This document shows positions 33,094 to 41,227 of a stretch of 64,000 nt of DNA, piece after piece; within the stretch, counting starts at the first letter, position 1; each line of letters begins with the position of its first letter. This stretch comes from an uncultured Dehalococcoidia bacterium (GTDB taxonomy: Bacteria; Chloroflexota; Dehalococcoidia; Lucifugimonadales; UBA1123), in the NCBI GenBank assembly GCA_958296105.1, contig OY282441.1:965800-1029799 (forward strand), in the 5' to 3' direction. The position numbers were made by a program, and so were the translations under genes. Under the pieces are notes generated by a model. The model did no database searches, had not been told where the DNA came from, and saw only the letters and a list, made by a program, of their open reading frames with translations.

Positions 33094-33515
33094 CGTCGCC
33101 TGAACAGAGGCCACAGGCGGGCGGCGACGATGCCGACTATCGCATCCCGATGGATGGGGCCGAAGCTGCGGCTGTCGGCGCTGTGGGCGCGGTTGTCGCC
33201 CAGCGCGAAGCAGTGACGCTGTCCGACGTCCCACGAAAGGCTGTCCATGCGCGGATGCGCGGGCAGCCCCCGCAGGTACGGCTCGGTGTGGTGAGCGCCG
33301 TCTATGAACAGCATCCCTTCCTCGAAGGCGATGCGCTCGCCGGGCAGTCCGACCACGCGCTTGACTCGACTCGCGGGGCCGTCTTCGGACGGTACGCTGA
33401 CGATTGCCACGCGCCCGCGCGCCGGAATTCCGCCGCCTCGCACGACAAGCAGCAGGTCCCCGTCTCGGAGCGCAGGCTCCATGCTGGCGCCCCTGACGAT
33501 GTACAGTGAGGGCAT
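33090..33515 (-). CDS. sodX: S26 peptidase, nickel-SOD maturation protease (SodX type)
   Basis: A soluble signal-peptidase-like enzyme of 141 residues with no membrane anchor. Catalytic Ser (RGASMEPAL) and Lys (SRVKRVVGLPGE) are present, as is box GDNRAHSADSR. Length and lack of a transmembrane segment, with sodN divergent next door, fit the protease that removes the NiSOD propeptide to expose the N-terminal His. AGGAAG precedes the ATG. Confidence 0.9.
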   Translation of the reverse strand: MPSLYIVRGASMEPALRDGDLLLVVRGGGIPARGRVAIVSVPSEDGPASRVKRVVGLPGERIAFEEGMLFIDGAHHTEPYLRGLPAHPRMDSLSWDVGQRHCFALGDNRAHSADSRSFGPIHRDAIVGIVAARLWPLFRRR

Positions 33516-33545
33516 GGCGGCTTCCTAGTGTTCGTCTTCGGGTGG

Positions 33546-33574
33546 TTGACCGCTACAGTCTATTTCTGTATCTT
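33546..33574 (+). promoter_or_regulatory. Sigma70-type promoter for sodN
   Basis: TTGACC (33546-33551), 17-base spacer, TATCTT (33569-33574). Transcription would begin near 33581, about 49 nt before the sodN ATG. No nickel-responsive operator was recognised. Confidence 0.65.
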
Positions 33575-33629
33575 CATATCCACAATACACCCCAATTCCT
33601 CACTGACGGAGAAAGGAGAAAAGCAGGCT

Positions 33630-34088
33630 ATGAGAGTTGCGTCTGCATTGAAAGGACTGCTGAAGGTTCGGGAAGCCAGCGCGCACTGCGATATTCCGTG
33701 CGGCATATACGACCCGGTTTCGGCGAAGATCGCGGCTCAGACCGTGCAGAAGATGGTATTGCGGATCGGGGCGCTGGAGCCTTCGGACGACGCATCCCAC
33801 GCCAACACGCTGTCGCGCTACGTGACGGTGAAGGAGGAACACGCCGAGCTGTGCAAGCACGAGCTGCGCGTGCTGTGGGCCGACTACACGTGGCCGGGGA
33901 CGGACGCCAACGAGATCGCTGCCAAGTTCAACGCGGCGCTGAAGCTGGCGAGCCAGTGCAAGCAGACGGTGAGCATGGACAGCGCCGAGGCGCTGGTTGC
34001 CGCCGTGGATGACATCGCCAGCGTGTTCTGGGCGACCAAGGGCGTGGAGTACAGCGACCCGGTGGCGGAAGTGCGGTACGGTACGTAG
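33630..34088 (+). CDS. sodN: Nickel superoxide dismutase
   Basis: Disproportionates superoxide using Ni held by the N-terminal hook. 152 residues: a propeptide MRVASALKGLLKVREASA followed by the diagnostic hook HCDIPCGIYDP, in which His1, Cys2 and Cys6 of the mature enzyme bind Ni. The four-helix remainder includes HANTLSRYVTVKEEHAE and LWADYTWP. ATG at 33630 has AAAGGAG upstream; an earlier in-frame ATG at 33528 lies before the promoter. Cleavage at A/H by the adjacent SodX is expected. Confidence 0.97.
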   Translation: MRVASALKGLLKVREASAHCDIPCGIYDPVSAKIAAQTVQKMVLRIGALEPSDDASHANTLSRYVTVKEEHAELCKHELRVLWADYTWPGTDANEIAAKFNAALKLASQCKQTVSMDSAEALVAAVDDIASVFWATKGVEYSDPVAEVRYGT

Positions 34089-34126
34089 AGCGTTCTCCGG
34101 CCTCCCGTAGAAACTGTCTGAAGTGG

Positions 34127-34164
34127 AAGGGGCGCTCCTCATAGGGGGCTCCCCTTTTGCTTTT
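34127..34164 (+). terminator. Intrinsic terminator of sodN
   Basis: AAGGGG/CCCCTT outer stem with inner GCTCC/GGGGC pairing, then TTTTGCTTTT, about 40 bases after the sodN stop. Confidence 0.8.
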
Positions 34165-34191
34165 ATAGCGCGTGGTCTGCATGGGGGGACT

Positions 34192-34998
34192 CTACGGCGC
34201 ACCGAGCAGCCGATCCAGCCGCTCCCGAAGACGCCGCACTTCTGCTTCTGCCTCGTCCGCGCGCTGGCTTGCCTCTACTCTGGCGGCGTGGGCGGCGTCC
34301 GCGCGCTGGCTTGCCTCTACTCTGGCGGCGTGGGCGGCGTCCGCGGCGCGCTGGCTTGCCTCGGCTGTGCGCTGCAACTCTTCGGATAGATTCCGCAGGT
34401 ATTCTCCTTTTGCGGGATCGTACAGGCGCAGGCGGTCATCCTCGCAGCGCAGCTCGAGATTCAGCAAAGCGCTGTATCCCCAGATCGCTCCGCTCGGAGC
34501 GTGATGAATCTCCATCGGCCTGTATACGCCGTCCACGAGGAGGTCCGCTGCCAGTATCTGGTCGTAATACCTGCCGCCGCTGGGATCGAATCGCCAGTAT
34601 TCCCTCACTCCGAAGCGCGCGTATATCTCTCGTTTGATGGTGTGGTCGCGTGTGCCGGTCGATCGTGAGGCGATCTCCAGCACGAAGTCCGGGGGCTTGC
34701 CGACTTCGCTGATGGTGTAGCCGTTGCTCTGCACGATGGCTTCCTCATCCACTCCGAAGGCGATCACGCAGTCAGGCACGAGATGGCCCTGTGGGTCTCG
34801 AATGTCGCGGGCGTGGCGGCAGACGTAGCCCTTGCCGGCAACCAGAACGTCCGGGCGGTGTTCGTAGCGCGCCACGAGGATGGACTTGATTTCGGTAGCG
34901 TGTTTGTCTTGCAGCATATCCATCTTCTTAGGGGGATCGGGCAGCTCGGTGTAGCGTCTGCGCCGTCCGACGGGTTGGACTGTGGCTCTGGCAGTCAT
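34192..34998 (-). CDS. Uma2 family (DUF820) endonuclease-fold protein, copy 2
   Basis: 268 residues. A PD-(D/E)xK-like Uma2 core spans about 20-200 (LVPDCVIAF, PPDFVLEIASRSTGTRD, TIKREIYARFGVREYWRFD), and a coiled coil of EASQRAD/AAHAARV repeats spans about 210-268. Uma2 proteins are abundant in cyanobacteria and Chloroflexota; their activity is unproven. It is a close paralogue of the preceding gene: start MTARATVQPVGRRRRYTELP against MTTRATVQPV. It overlaps that gene by four bases (ATGA). The coiled-coil repeat number differs between copies. Confidence 0.85.
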   Translation of the reverse strand: MTARATVQPVGRRRRYTELPDPPKKMDMLQDKHATEIKSILVARYEHRPDVLVAGKGYVCRHARDIRDPQGHLVPDCVIAFGVDEEAIVQSNGYTISEVGKPPDFVLEIASRSTGTRDHTIKREIYARFGVREYWRFDPSGGRYYDQILAADLLVDGVYRPMEIHHAPSGAIWGYSALLNLELRCEDDRLRLYDPAKGEYLRNLSEELQRTAEASQRAADAAHAARVEASQRADAAHAARVEASQRADEAEAEVRRLRERLDRLLGAP

Positions 34999-35936
34999 GG
35001 TGAATCTGACCTCGCATCCAGCAGCCGATCCAGCAGCTCCTGAAGACGCCGCGCTTCTGCTTCTGCCTCGTCCGCGCGCTGGCTTGCCTCGTCCGCGCGC
35101 TGACTTGCCTCGTCCGCGCGCTGACTTGCCTCTACTCTGGCGGCGTGTTCGGCGTCCGCGCGCTGGCTTGCCTCGTCCGCGCGCTGGCTTGCCTCTACTC
35201 TGGCGGCGTATTCGGCGTCCGCGCGCTGGCTTGCCTCTACTCTGGCGGCGTATTCGGCGTCCGCGCGCTGGCTTGCCTCTACTCTGGCGGCGTGTTCGGC
35301 GTCCGCGCGCTGCGACTCTTCGGATAGCTTCGGCAGGTATTCTCCTGTTGCGGGATCGTACAGGCGCAGGCGGTCATCCTCGCAGCGCAGCTCGAGATTC
35401 AGCAAAGCGCTGTATCCCCAGATCGCTCCGCTCGGAGCGTGATGAATCTCCATCGGCCTGTATACGCCGTCCACGAGGAGGTCGGCTGCCAGTATCTGAC
35501 CGTAATATCTGCCGCCACTGGGATCGAATCGCCAGTATTCCCTCACTCCGAAGCGCGCGTATATCTCCCGTTTGATGGTGTAGTCGCGTGTGCCGGTCGA
35601 TCGTGAGGCGATCTCCAGCACGAAGTCCGGGGGCTTGCCGACTTCGCTGATGGTGTAGCCATTGCTCTGTACGATGGCTGCACCATCCACTCCGAAGGCG
35701 ATCACGCAGTCAGGCACGAGATGGCCCTGTGGGTCTCGAATGTCGCGGGTGTGGCGACAGAGGTAGCCCTCGCCGGCAACCAGAACGTCTGGGCGGTGTT
35801 CGTAGCGCGCCACGAGGATGGACTTTATTTCGATGGCGTGTTTGTCGTGCAGCATATCCAGCTTCTTAGGGGGATCGGGCAGCTCGGTGTAGCGTCTGCG
35901 CCGTCCGACGGGTTGGACTGTGGCTCTGGTAGTCAT
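34995..35936 (-). CDS. Uma2 family (DUF820) endonuclease-fold protein, copy 1
   Basis: 313 residues from the ATG at 35936, which aligns with copy 2; an upstream ATG at 35999 adds 21 unlike residues. The Uma2 core is nearly identical to copy 2 (LVPDCVIAF, PPDFVLEIASRSTGTRD, REYWRFDPSGGRYY). The C-terminal coiled coil is longer, with about seven EASQRAD units interleaved with AEHAARV/AEYAARV, ending EAEAEARRLQELLDRLLDA. The two genes are translationally coupled by a four-base overlap and probably make interacting proteins. Confidence 0.85.
   Translation of the reverse strand: MTTRATVQPVGRRRRYTELPDPPKKLDMLHDKHAIEIKSILVARYEHRPDVLVAGEGYLCRHTRDIRDPQGHLVPDCVIAFGVDGAAIVQSNGYTISEVGKPPDFVLEIASRSTGTRDYTIKREIYARFGVREYWRFDPSGGRYYGQILAADLLVDGVYRPMEIHHAPSGAIWGYSALLNLELRCEDDRLRLYDPATGEYLPKLSEESQRADAEHAARVEASQRADAEYAARVEASQRADAEYAARVEASQRADEASQRADAEHAARVEASQRADEASQRADEASQRADEAEAEARRLQELLDRLLDARSDSP
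35090..35320. repeat. Coiled-coil-encoding tandem repeats (also 34255-34375)
   Basis: Repeats of TCCGCGCGCTGGCTTGCCTC alone (21-bp period) or with CTACTCTGGCGGCGT (42-bp period) encode alternating EASQRAD and A-x-H/Y-A-A-R-V heptads. Copy 1 has about eight such units, copy 2 about three. Confidence 0.85.
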
Positions 35937-35995
35937 GGTGAATCTGGCCTCATGGCCGCTCGGCGGCGTGTGGATACGGTACCGCGCAGGGCGGC

Positions 35996-36325
35996 TCAAC
36001 TCATGTAATCTTCTCTCGGCGGGCTGAAGATGTCCAGCGCTCGGGAGGGGCGATCGTTAGCCTGAACGGAGTGTTCGACTCCGCCGGGAATGATGTAGGT
36101 TTCGCCTCTCTTGACGCGGGTCGTCACTCCGCCGATGGTGAAGTCGAACTCGCCCTCCAGCACCATGCCCGCCTGCTCGTGCGGGTGGCTGTGCATGGGG
36201 ACCTGCGCGCCCGCCTCGATCTCCACTAGGCTCATCATTATCTTGTCTCCCCACATGGTTCTGAGGAAGACGCCGGGCGCAAGCTCTCTGCGCTCAATGT
36301 CGTCTGGGTTTTGAGTGTATGCCAA
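35996..36325 (-). CDS. Small cupin protein A
   Basis: A single-domain cupin of 109 residues with metal-binding motif MHSHPHEQAGMVLEGEF and the second motif P-G-G-V-E-H-S. The substrate is unknown; such proteins often act in sugar or polyketide metabolism or as metal-binding regulators. TTG at 36325 is chosen because GGAG lies 8 bases upstream and the upstream frame is only the antisense of the reductase. It sits 35 bp after the PanE-like gene on the same strand. Confidence 0.82.
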   Translation of the reverse strand: MAYTQNPDDIERRELAPGVFLRTMWGDKIMMSLVEIEAGAQVPMHSHPHEQAGMVLEGEFDFTIGGVTTRVKRGETYIIPGGVEHSVQANDRPSRALDIFSPPREDYMS

Positions 36326-36360
36326 GTTGGGTTCTCCTTGCTGCGCTGGCGAAAGGCTGT

Positions 36361-37290
36361 TCAGCGCGATGCCGCTGCGCGGCTGTGAGCGGGCGCGAGG
36401 CACGCGGATATGACGTCGTTTATGGGCGTGGGCGTCCCGTGCCGGCGTCCGAGCCGAGATACCCTCCCGTTGAGATTGGCGACTTCCAGAGGCCTGCCCG
36501 CCACTAGGTCGGCGTGCATGGACGAGAGCAGATGATCTTTGTCGTGGCGCAAGATGTTCATGGTCTGCTCGACCACGTCCGAATCGAGCGCCACGCCGAC
36601 CGCCCTGCCGACGGCGGCGGCCTCGACGACGACGGCTTCGGTGAGCGCGGCGGTCTCGGGGGTGTCCATGACTTCCGAGAACGGCGAGCGCGTGATGCAG
36701 GTCATACCGCTGAGGGCGCATATGTAGATGAGCTTGTTCCACAGCGCCTTCTGGATGTCCTCTGCGACTTCGGATTCGATTCCCGCCTCAGTGAATGCGG
36801 CGGCGAGGTCCAGGGCGCGCTTGGAGCGTCCGCCGATCGGCTCTCCGAACACGATGCGGCACACGCCGCCCTGCTCACGATAGATGGCGCGCTGCGGATG
36901 GGCGGCGTCTACGTATGCCGCTCCGAGCAAGACCCTGTTCTCGCCAAACTCGGCGGCGAGCTGGTCGCCGCTGCCAAGCCCGTTCTGGAGCGTGAGTATC
37001 ATGGTGTCTTCGCCCACTGCGGGGCGTATGGTTTCGATGGCGGCCTCGTTGTGGTAGCTCTTGACGCAGAACAGAACGAGATCGGCAGTCCACGAGCCAT
37101 CCACGCGATCCGCGGCCGGGGCGAGCGCGGAGAAGCTGCCGGAGGTGACGCTATCGACGCGTATGCCGCGCTTGCGGATCGCGTCCAGCGTGTCTCCTCT
37201 GGCGATGAACAGAACGTCGCTGCCGGCGCGGAGCAGAAGGCTTCCGAAGTAGCCGCCGACCGCGCCGGCAGCCATTACCAGAACTCGCAT
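36361..37290 (-). CDS. Ketopantoate reductase (PanE/ApbA) family oxidoreductase
   Basis: 309 residues: N-terminal Rossmann loop (MRVLVMAAGAVGGYFG), VLFCVKSYHNEAAIE, LTLQNGLGS, and the catalytic Lys in ALWNKLIYICALSGMTCI; NADPH-dependent. Whether it reduces ketopantoate for CoA synthesis or another 2-oxo acid cannot be read from sequence, and no panB or panC is adjacent. Three small cupins flank it on the same strand, which hints at a specialised pathway rather than pantothenate. The loop sequence AAGAVGG is a slight deviation from G-x-G-A-x-G. Confidence 0.85.
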   Translation of the reverse strand: MRVLVMAAGAVGGYFGSLLLRAGSDVLFIARGDTLDAIRKRGIRVDSVTSGSFSALAPAADRVDGSWTADLVLFCVKSYHNEAAIETIRPAVGEDTMILTLQNGLGSGDQLAAEFGENRVLLGAAYVDAAHPQRAIYREQGGVCRIVFGEPIGGRSKRALDLAAAFTEAGIESEVAEDIQKALWNKLIYICALSGMTCITRSPFSEVMDTPETAALTEAVVVEAAAVGRAVGVALDSDVVEQTMNILRHDKDHLLSSMHADLVAGRPLEVANLNGRVSRLGRRHGTPTPINDVISACLAPAHSRAAASR

Positions 37291-37306
37291 GATCTCTCCG
37301 CCTATC

Positions 37307-37612
37307 TCAGGATTTCAGCTCGACCAGCACGTTGACGTAGCGCGTTTGGGTGTTGTTGACCACGCGATGGACCTTGTGATCGCCGTGATACCGCCACGCG
37401 CCGGGGGCGGAGGGGCTGTCTTCGGACGTGCCATCGTCGTACTCGACGACGAGTCCCGCGCCCTCCACGACTATGGTGACGTAGTCTCGCTGGTGCATGT
37501 GCCAATCGCTGGACTCGCCAGGGTTGACGATCAGGTTCCATATCTTCACGCGGTCGTTCTCGAACAGTACGTCTGTGGCGATGTCGCCGAGCGGCGCGTC
37601 TCCTCTTGGCAT
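37307..37612 (-). CDS. Small cupin protein B
   Basis: 101 residues: PGESSDWHMHQRDYVTIVVEG (cupin motif 1 region) and HKVHRVVNNTQ (motif 2). The ATG at 37612 has GGAG upstream; the in-frame ATG at 37654 lacks one. It is similar to cupin C next door (VKIWNLIVNPGESSDWH against VKTWDLVLEPGQSSDWH), so this is a tandem duplication. Function unknown. Confidence 0.82.
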   Translation of the reverse strand: MPRGDAPLGDIATDVLFENDRVKIWNLIVNPGESSDWHMHQRDYVTIVVEGAGLVVEYDDGTSEDSPSAPGAWRYHGDHKVHRVVNNTQTRYVNVLVELKS

Positions 37613-37687
37613 GGGGTATTCTCCTTTCTGGTGTGCTGGCGAGCGGGCGCGCACGCGGGGCGCGGCGTATTACGGAAAGCGAAGCGG

Positions 37688-37987
37688 TCAGCCCTGTTTG
37701 ATCTCGACTATGGAGTTGCTGTAGAGGGCGTCGCCCACGTTGGTTACGCGGTGGATCGAGCCGCAATGTCCCTCCACCACTTCGCCGAGCGCGTAATCGC
37801 TCTCGGAGGACGCGCCATCGTGGTACTCCGCTCTGAGTCTGCCGGGGCGGGTGACTATGAACACGTAGGGCATGGTGTGCTGGTGCCAGTCGCTGGACTG
37901 TCCGGGTTCGAGTACGAGATCCCAAGTCTTTACGTGGTCGTCTTCCCACAGCATCTTTGTTCCGACGTCTCCGAGTTCTCGTTCCAT
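37688..37987 (-). CDS. Small cupin protein C
   Basis: 99 residues, paralogue of cupin B: MLWEDDHVKTWDLVLEPGQ, DWHQHTMPYVF and SIHRVTNVG hold the metal ligands. GGAG precedes the ATG. Order on the minus strand is radC, gap, cupin C, cupin B, PanE-like, cupin A. Function unknown. Confidence 0.82.
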   Translation of the reverse strand: MERELGDVGTKMLWEDDHVKTWDLVLEPGQSSDWHQHTMPYVFIVTRPGRLRAEYHDGASSESDYALGEVVEGHCGSIHRVTNVGDALYSNSIVEIKQG

Positions 37988-38017
37988 TGAAAGCTCCTCG
38001 CAATCTCCTGAGCGGTC

Positions 38018-38731
38018 TTAAAATCCCAGCTGGCGCGACTTCATGCTGACGAAGTCGCGCTCTCCGACTATGATGTGGTCCAGAAGCTCGATGTCCATCA
38101 TATCCGCGCTCTGGCGGATGCGCCGAGTCACCAGAATGTCCTCCGGGCTGGGCGTTGGGTCTCCTGACGGGTGGTTGTGAACCACTATGATTCCCGTGCT
38201 GTTGCTCCTGATGGCGGGGCGCAGGATTTCAGCCACGCGCACGGATGCGGAGTTGACCGTTCCCCGATAGATCATCTCGCTGGCGGTCACGTGGTGTTTG
38301 TTGTTCAGCAGCAAGGCGCGCAACTCCTCTTTCTCCAAGAACTGCATGTCCGCCTTGACCAGATTGTATGCGTCTTCCGGTCGTGTTATGGGCATCTCGT
38401 AATTGCGGGAGAATCCGCTGGCTCTCTTGCCCAGCTCCAAGGCGGCGAGAATCTGGCAGCCCTTCGCCTCGCCGATCCCGTTGATCTCGCACATCTCATC
38501 GAGAGTGGCGTTGGCGAGAAGGCGCAGGTTGGGGAAGCGCGCCAGCACGCTCTGAGAGAGTGTCAGCACGTTCTGGCCGCGCGTACCATCGCGCAGGAGT
38601 ATCGCCACCAGCTCGGCGTCGGACAGGTTGCTCGCGCCGATGTCGCGCAATCGCTCTCTCGGTCGAATCGAGGGCGGCATGTCTCGGATCGAGGTCGAGT
38701 AGGTCGGTCTCGTCTGCTGGGTCTGCTCCAC
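38018..38731 (-). CDS. radC: RadC-family JAB/MPN metalloprotein
   Basis: 237 residues: N-terminal helix-hairpin-helix (LRDIGASNLSDAELVAILLRDG, INGIGEAKGCQI) and a C-terminal JAMM domain with the metal motif VVHNHPSGDPTPSPED. It was once assigned to DNA repair; the true role is unsettled, and members are often associated with DNA metabolism or mobile elements. Complete and without anomalies. Confidence 0.95.
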   Translation of the reverse strand: MEQTQQTRPTYSTSIRDMPPSIRPRERLRDIGASNLSDAELVAILLRDGTRGQNVLTLSQSVLARFPNLRLLANATLDEMCEINGIGEAKGCQILAALELGKRASGFSRNYEMPITRPEDAYNLVKADMQFLEKEELRALLLNNKHHVTASEMIYRGTVNSASVRVAEILRPAIRSNSTGIIVVHNHPSGDPTPSPEDILVTRRIRQSADMMDIELLDHIIVGERDFVSMKSRQLGF

Positions 38732-38878
38732 CGTATGGCTCCGCGCTGAATTCGAGCCGTAGTTTACATCGGAGCGGGCGGCAAGTCCATCTTGCGGGGA
38801 GATTCGCAGAAGTCTCAGCGGGGCGGTTTTGGGCAGCCCTCAGCGCTCCACTGCTCGTTTCCCACCATTCAGGAGAGC

Positions 38879-38906
38879 TTGACACCAATGCTCTTGTCAA
38901 TACAAT
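38879..38906 (+). promoter_or_regulatory. Promoter of the M20 gene with overlapping inverted repeat
   Basis: TTGACA (38879-38884), 16-base spacer, TACAAT (38901-38906). The -35 also forms one arm of an inverted repeat TTGACA/TGTCAA (38895-38900), so an operator could sit in the spacer. A leader of about 50 nt precedes the ATG at 38964. Confidence 0.6.
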
Positions 38907-38963
38907 GATGCCGTACATCAGGCTACCTGCACAATGCTACCTGTACAAATGGAGAGGCGCGCG

Positions 38964-40046
38964 ATGATAAGACGTGATCGAATTGTGGAAACCTTCTGCG
39001 ATCTCGCCAGAATAGACAGTCCATCGGGCGAGGAGGAGGCGATGGCGCAGCATCTGGCGGCGCGGCTGGAAGCGCTTGGTCTCGATGTGGCGCGAGACGG
39101 CTACGGCAACGTAATCGCCACGGACGGCGGGGATGACCCGCTCATACTCTCCGCGCACATGGACACGGTGGAGCCCGGGCGCGGGATCGAGCCGTCAGTG
39201 GTCGGCGAGCGCATCATCTCGGACGGGACTACGATTCTGGGGGGAGACTGCAAGGCGGGCGTGGCAGCCATACTCGAAGCGCTGGAGTCGATCCGCGAGG
39301 ACGGGGTGAAGCGCATGGCTATAGAGGTGGCGTTCACGCGGGAGGAGGAGATAGGGCTGGTGGGCGCGCGCAACCTGGACTTCTCCATGCTGAAGGGCGC
39401 GGAAGCGGTGGTGTTCGACGGGGAGGGGCCGCCGAGTCAGATCACGTCGTCTAGTCCAGAGTACATCGGATTCGACATCGAGATCACGGGGCGCGCCGCC
39501 CACGCGGGGGTGGAGCCTGAGAAGGGCATCTCCGCGATACGCATAGCTTCCGAGATCGTGACGCGGCTTCCGCAGGGCAGGCTGGACGAGGAGACCACCT
39601 TCAACGTGGGTACGATAGAGGGCGGCACGGTGCGAAACGCCGTCCCGGAGCTGACGTCCGTGCGCGGGGAGTTTCGCAGTCGCAACATCGAGACGCTGGA
39701 CGGCATCCGCCTTCAGGTGGACGAGGCACTGGATACGGTGCGCGCCATGTATCCGGAAGCGGAGATAGGCTGCCATCTTCATACGGAGTTCGTGGCGTAC
39801 ACGCTGAACGAGGGGGAGCCGGTGGTGAGGCGTGTCACGGACGCGCTCGAAAGTCTGGGGCTTACGCCCACGATGCAGCCGTCCGGCGGCGGAACGGACG
39901 GCAACGTGTTCAGGCTGCACGATATAAACGCGGTGGTGGTGGGCATGGCAGATCACGGTATGCACACGATACGGGAGTACGTCACCATTCCCGATCTGGT
40001 GGACGCGGCTCACCTGTGCGAGACGCTGCTTCGGATGGACGAGTAA
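38964..40046 (+). CDS. M20/M42-type metallopeptidase (PepT-like)
   Basis: A dinuclear zinc exopeptidase of about 360 residues. Metal and catalytic motifs are LILSAHMDTVEPG, GGDCKAGVAAIL, FTREEEIGLVGA and VFDGEGP, with a late His (DHGMHTIREYV). The dimerisation domain occupies about 180-290. Substrate is probably a di- or tripeptide. ATG at 38964 has GGAGAGG nearby; ATGs at 38934 and 38949 are alternatives. A metallo-hydrolase follows 4 bp later. Confidence 0.9.
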   Translation: MIRRDRIVETFCDLARIDSPSGEEEAMAQHLAARLEALGLDVARDGYGNVIATDGGDDPLILSAHMDTVEPGRGIEPSVVGERIISDGTTILGGDCKAGVAAILEALESIREDGVKRMAIEVAFTREEEIGLVGARNLDFSMLKGAEAVVFDGEGPPSQITSSSPEYIGFDIEITGRAAHAGVEPEKGISAIRIASEIVTRLPQGRLDEETTFNVGTIEGGTVRNAVPELTSVRGEFRSRNIETLDGIRLQVDEALDTVRAMYPEAEIGCHLHTEFVAYTLNEGEPVVRRVTDALESLGLTPTMQPSGGGTDGNVFRLHDINAVVVGMADHGMHTIREYVTIPDLVDAAHLCETLLRMDE

Positions 40047-40050
40047 AGCC

Positions 40051-40728
40051 ATGCCAGCTAGGTACTTGGGACACAGCGCGTTCGTGTTCGAGGACGATGC
40101 GGGGGCGCGGATTCTGATAGACCCGTTCGGCAATCCTGCGGACGGCGCGCGCTGGTTCGTCAAGCCGTTTCCGCCGCTGGAAGTGGATCTGGCGGCGGTG
40201 ACTCACGACCACTTCGATCACAACGCGGTTGGCGCGCTTCCACCGGGAACGGAGGTGATGAGCGGCGCAGGCGAGCGGAGGGTTGGCGCGATGCGGATAA
40301 CGGGCGTGGAGGATGTGCATTCGGGGCAGGCCGGCGAGAATGGGATGGCGAACGTCATCTACGTCATAGATCACAACAACGTGCGCTACTGCCACTTGGG
40401 GGACAATCGCCACGATCTGCCGGACGGTGTGAGGGGTCTGCTGGGCAAAGTGGACGTGCTGATGGTGGGCGTTGATGACTCGAGCCACCTGATGAGCCAT
40501 GAGAACGTGGGCGAGCTGGTGAAGTCGCTGGCTCCGAGTGTGGTTATCCCGATGCACTACCTCGTGGAGGGTCTGACGAGCGCGGGTTCCACGCTTGGGG
40601 GGATGGAGCGCTGGGCGCGCTCGCAGGGCCGCCGCCGCCCGCTGCGGCAGTCCGCGATCCGAATAGACCGGCGCGGTATGCCCTACGAGCGCGAGGTGTG
40701 GCTCGTGCCGGCGGAGCTGCGCGGGTGA
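40051..40728 (+). CDS. MBL-fold metal-dependent hydrolase (UPF0173-like)
   Basis: A metallo-beta-lactamase-fold protein of 225 residues: metal motif THDHFDHN, a His in HLGDN and a C-terminal MHYL. The 'YLGHSAFVFE' N-terminus is typical of UPF0173/UlaG-like hydrolases. Substrate unknown. The C-terminal 35 residues are basic. It follows the M20 gene at once and converges on rplL. Confidence 0.85.
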   Translation: MPARYLGHSAFVFEDDAGARILIDPFGNPADGARWFVKPFPPLEVDLAAVTHDHFDHNAVGALPPGTEVMSGAGERRVGAMRITGVEDVHSGQAGENGMANVIYVIDHNNVRYCHLGDNRHDLPDGVRGLLGKVDVLMVGVDDSSHLMSHENVGELVKSLAPSVVIPMHYLVEGLTSAGSTLGGMERWARSQGRRRPLRQSAIRIDRRGMPYEREVWLVPAELRG

Positions 40729-40789
40729 CGGCGCAGGGCCGCGCCGGAGAAGACGCTGCCCTGCTGTAGGCTTGGGTTACGCTCTAAAA

Positions 40790-41182
40790 CTAGGAGACCT
40801 CTACGGAGGCTCCGGCGCCTTCGAGCTTGTCTTTGAGGGAATCCGCCTCTTCCTTCGGGATGGCTTCCTTGACCGCGGTTGGCGCGCTCTCCACCAGGTC
40901 CTTGGCTTCCTTGAGGCCCAGCGTGGTGACTTCTCTGACGGCCTTGATCACGCTGATCTTGTTGGAGCCGAAGTCCTTGAGGGTAACGGTGAATTCGGTC
41001 TGCTCCTCTGCTTCGGCAGCGGCGGCCTCGGCGGTGCCGGCGACTCCCTGCACGGTTGCCATAGTGACAGGCGCGGCGGCGCTGACGCCGAACTCCTCTT
41101 CGAGCGCCTTCACGAGGTCGGAGAGGTCGAGAACGGACAGTCCCTTGATCTCCTCTATCAGCTGGTCTTTGGTTAGGGGCAT
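40790..41182 (-). CDS. rplL: 50S ribosomal protein L7/L12
   Basis: 130 residues: N-terminal dimerisation helices ([22 protein letters not shown]), an Ala/Glu-rich hinge and the factor-binding C-domain ([20 protein letters not shown]). Last gene of the rplK-rplA-rplJ-rplL run. rpoB does not follow: the next gene is convergent. Confidence 0.97.
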   Translation of the reverse strand: MPLTKDQLIEEIKGLSVLDLSDLVKALEEEFGVSAAAPVTMATVQGVAGTAEAAAAEAEEQTEFTVTLKDFGSNKISVIKAVREVTTLGLKEAKDLVESAPTAVKEAIPKEEADSLKDKLEGAGASVEVS

Positions 41183-41227
41183 GGGTCATCTCCTCCGTGA
41201 GTGAATGTGGCTGGTCGAGCCGCTGAT

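Noticed and set aside
36326..36742. N-terminal extension of cupin A
   Set aside because: It is the PanE-like gene read in another frame; Arg/His-rich, no domain. TTG 36325 has a ribosome site.
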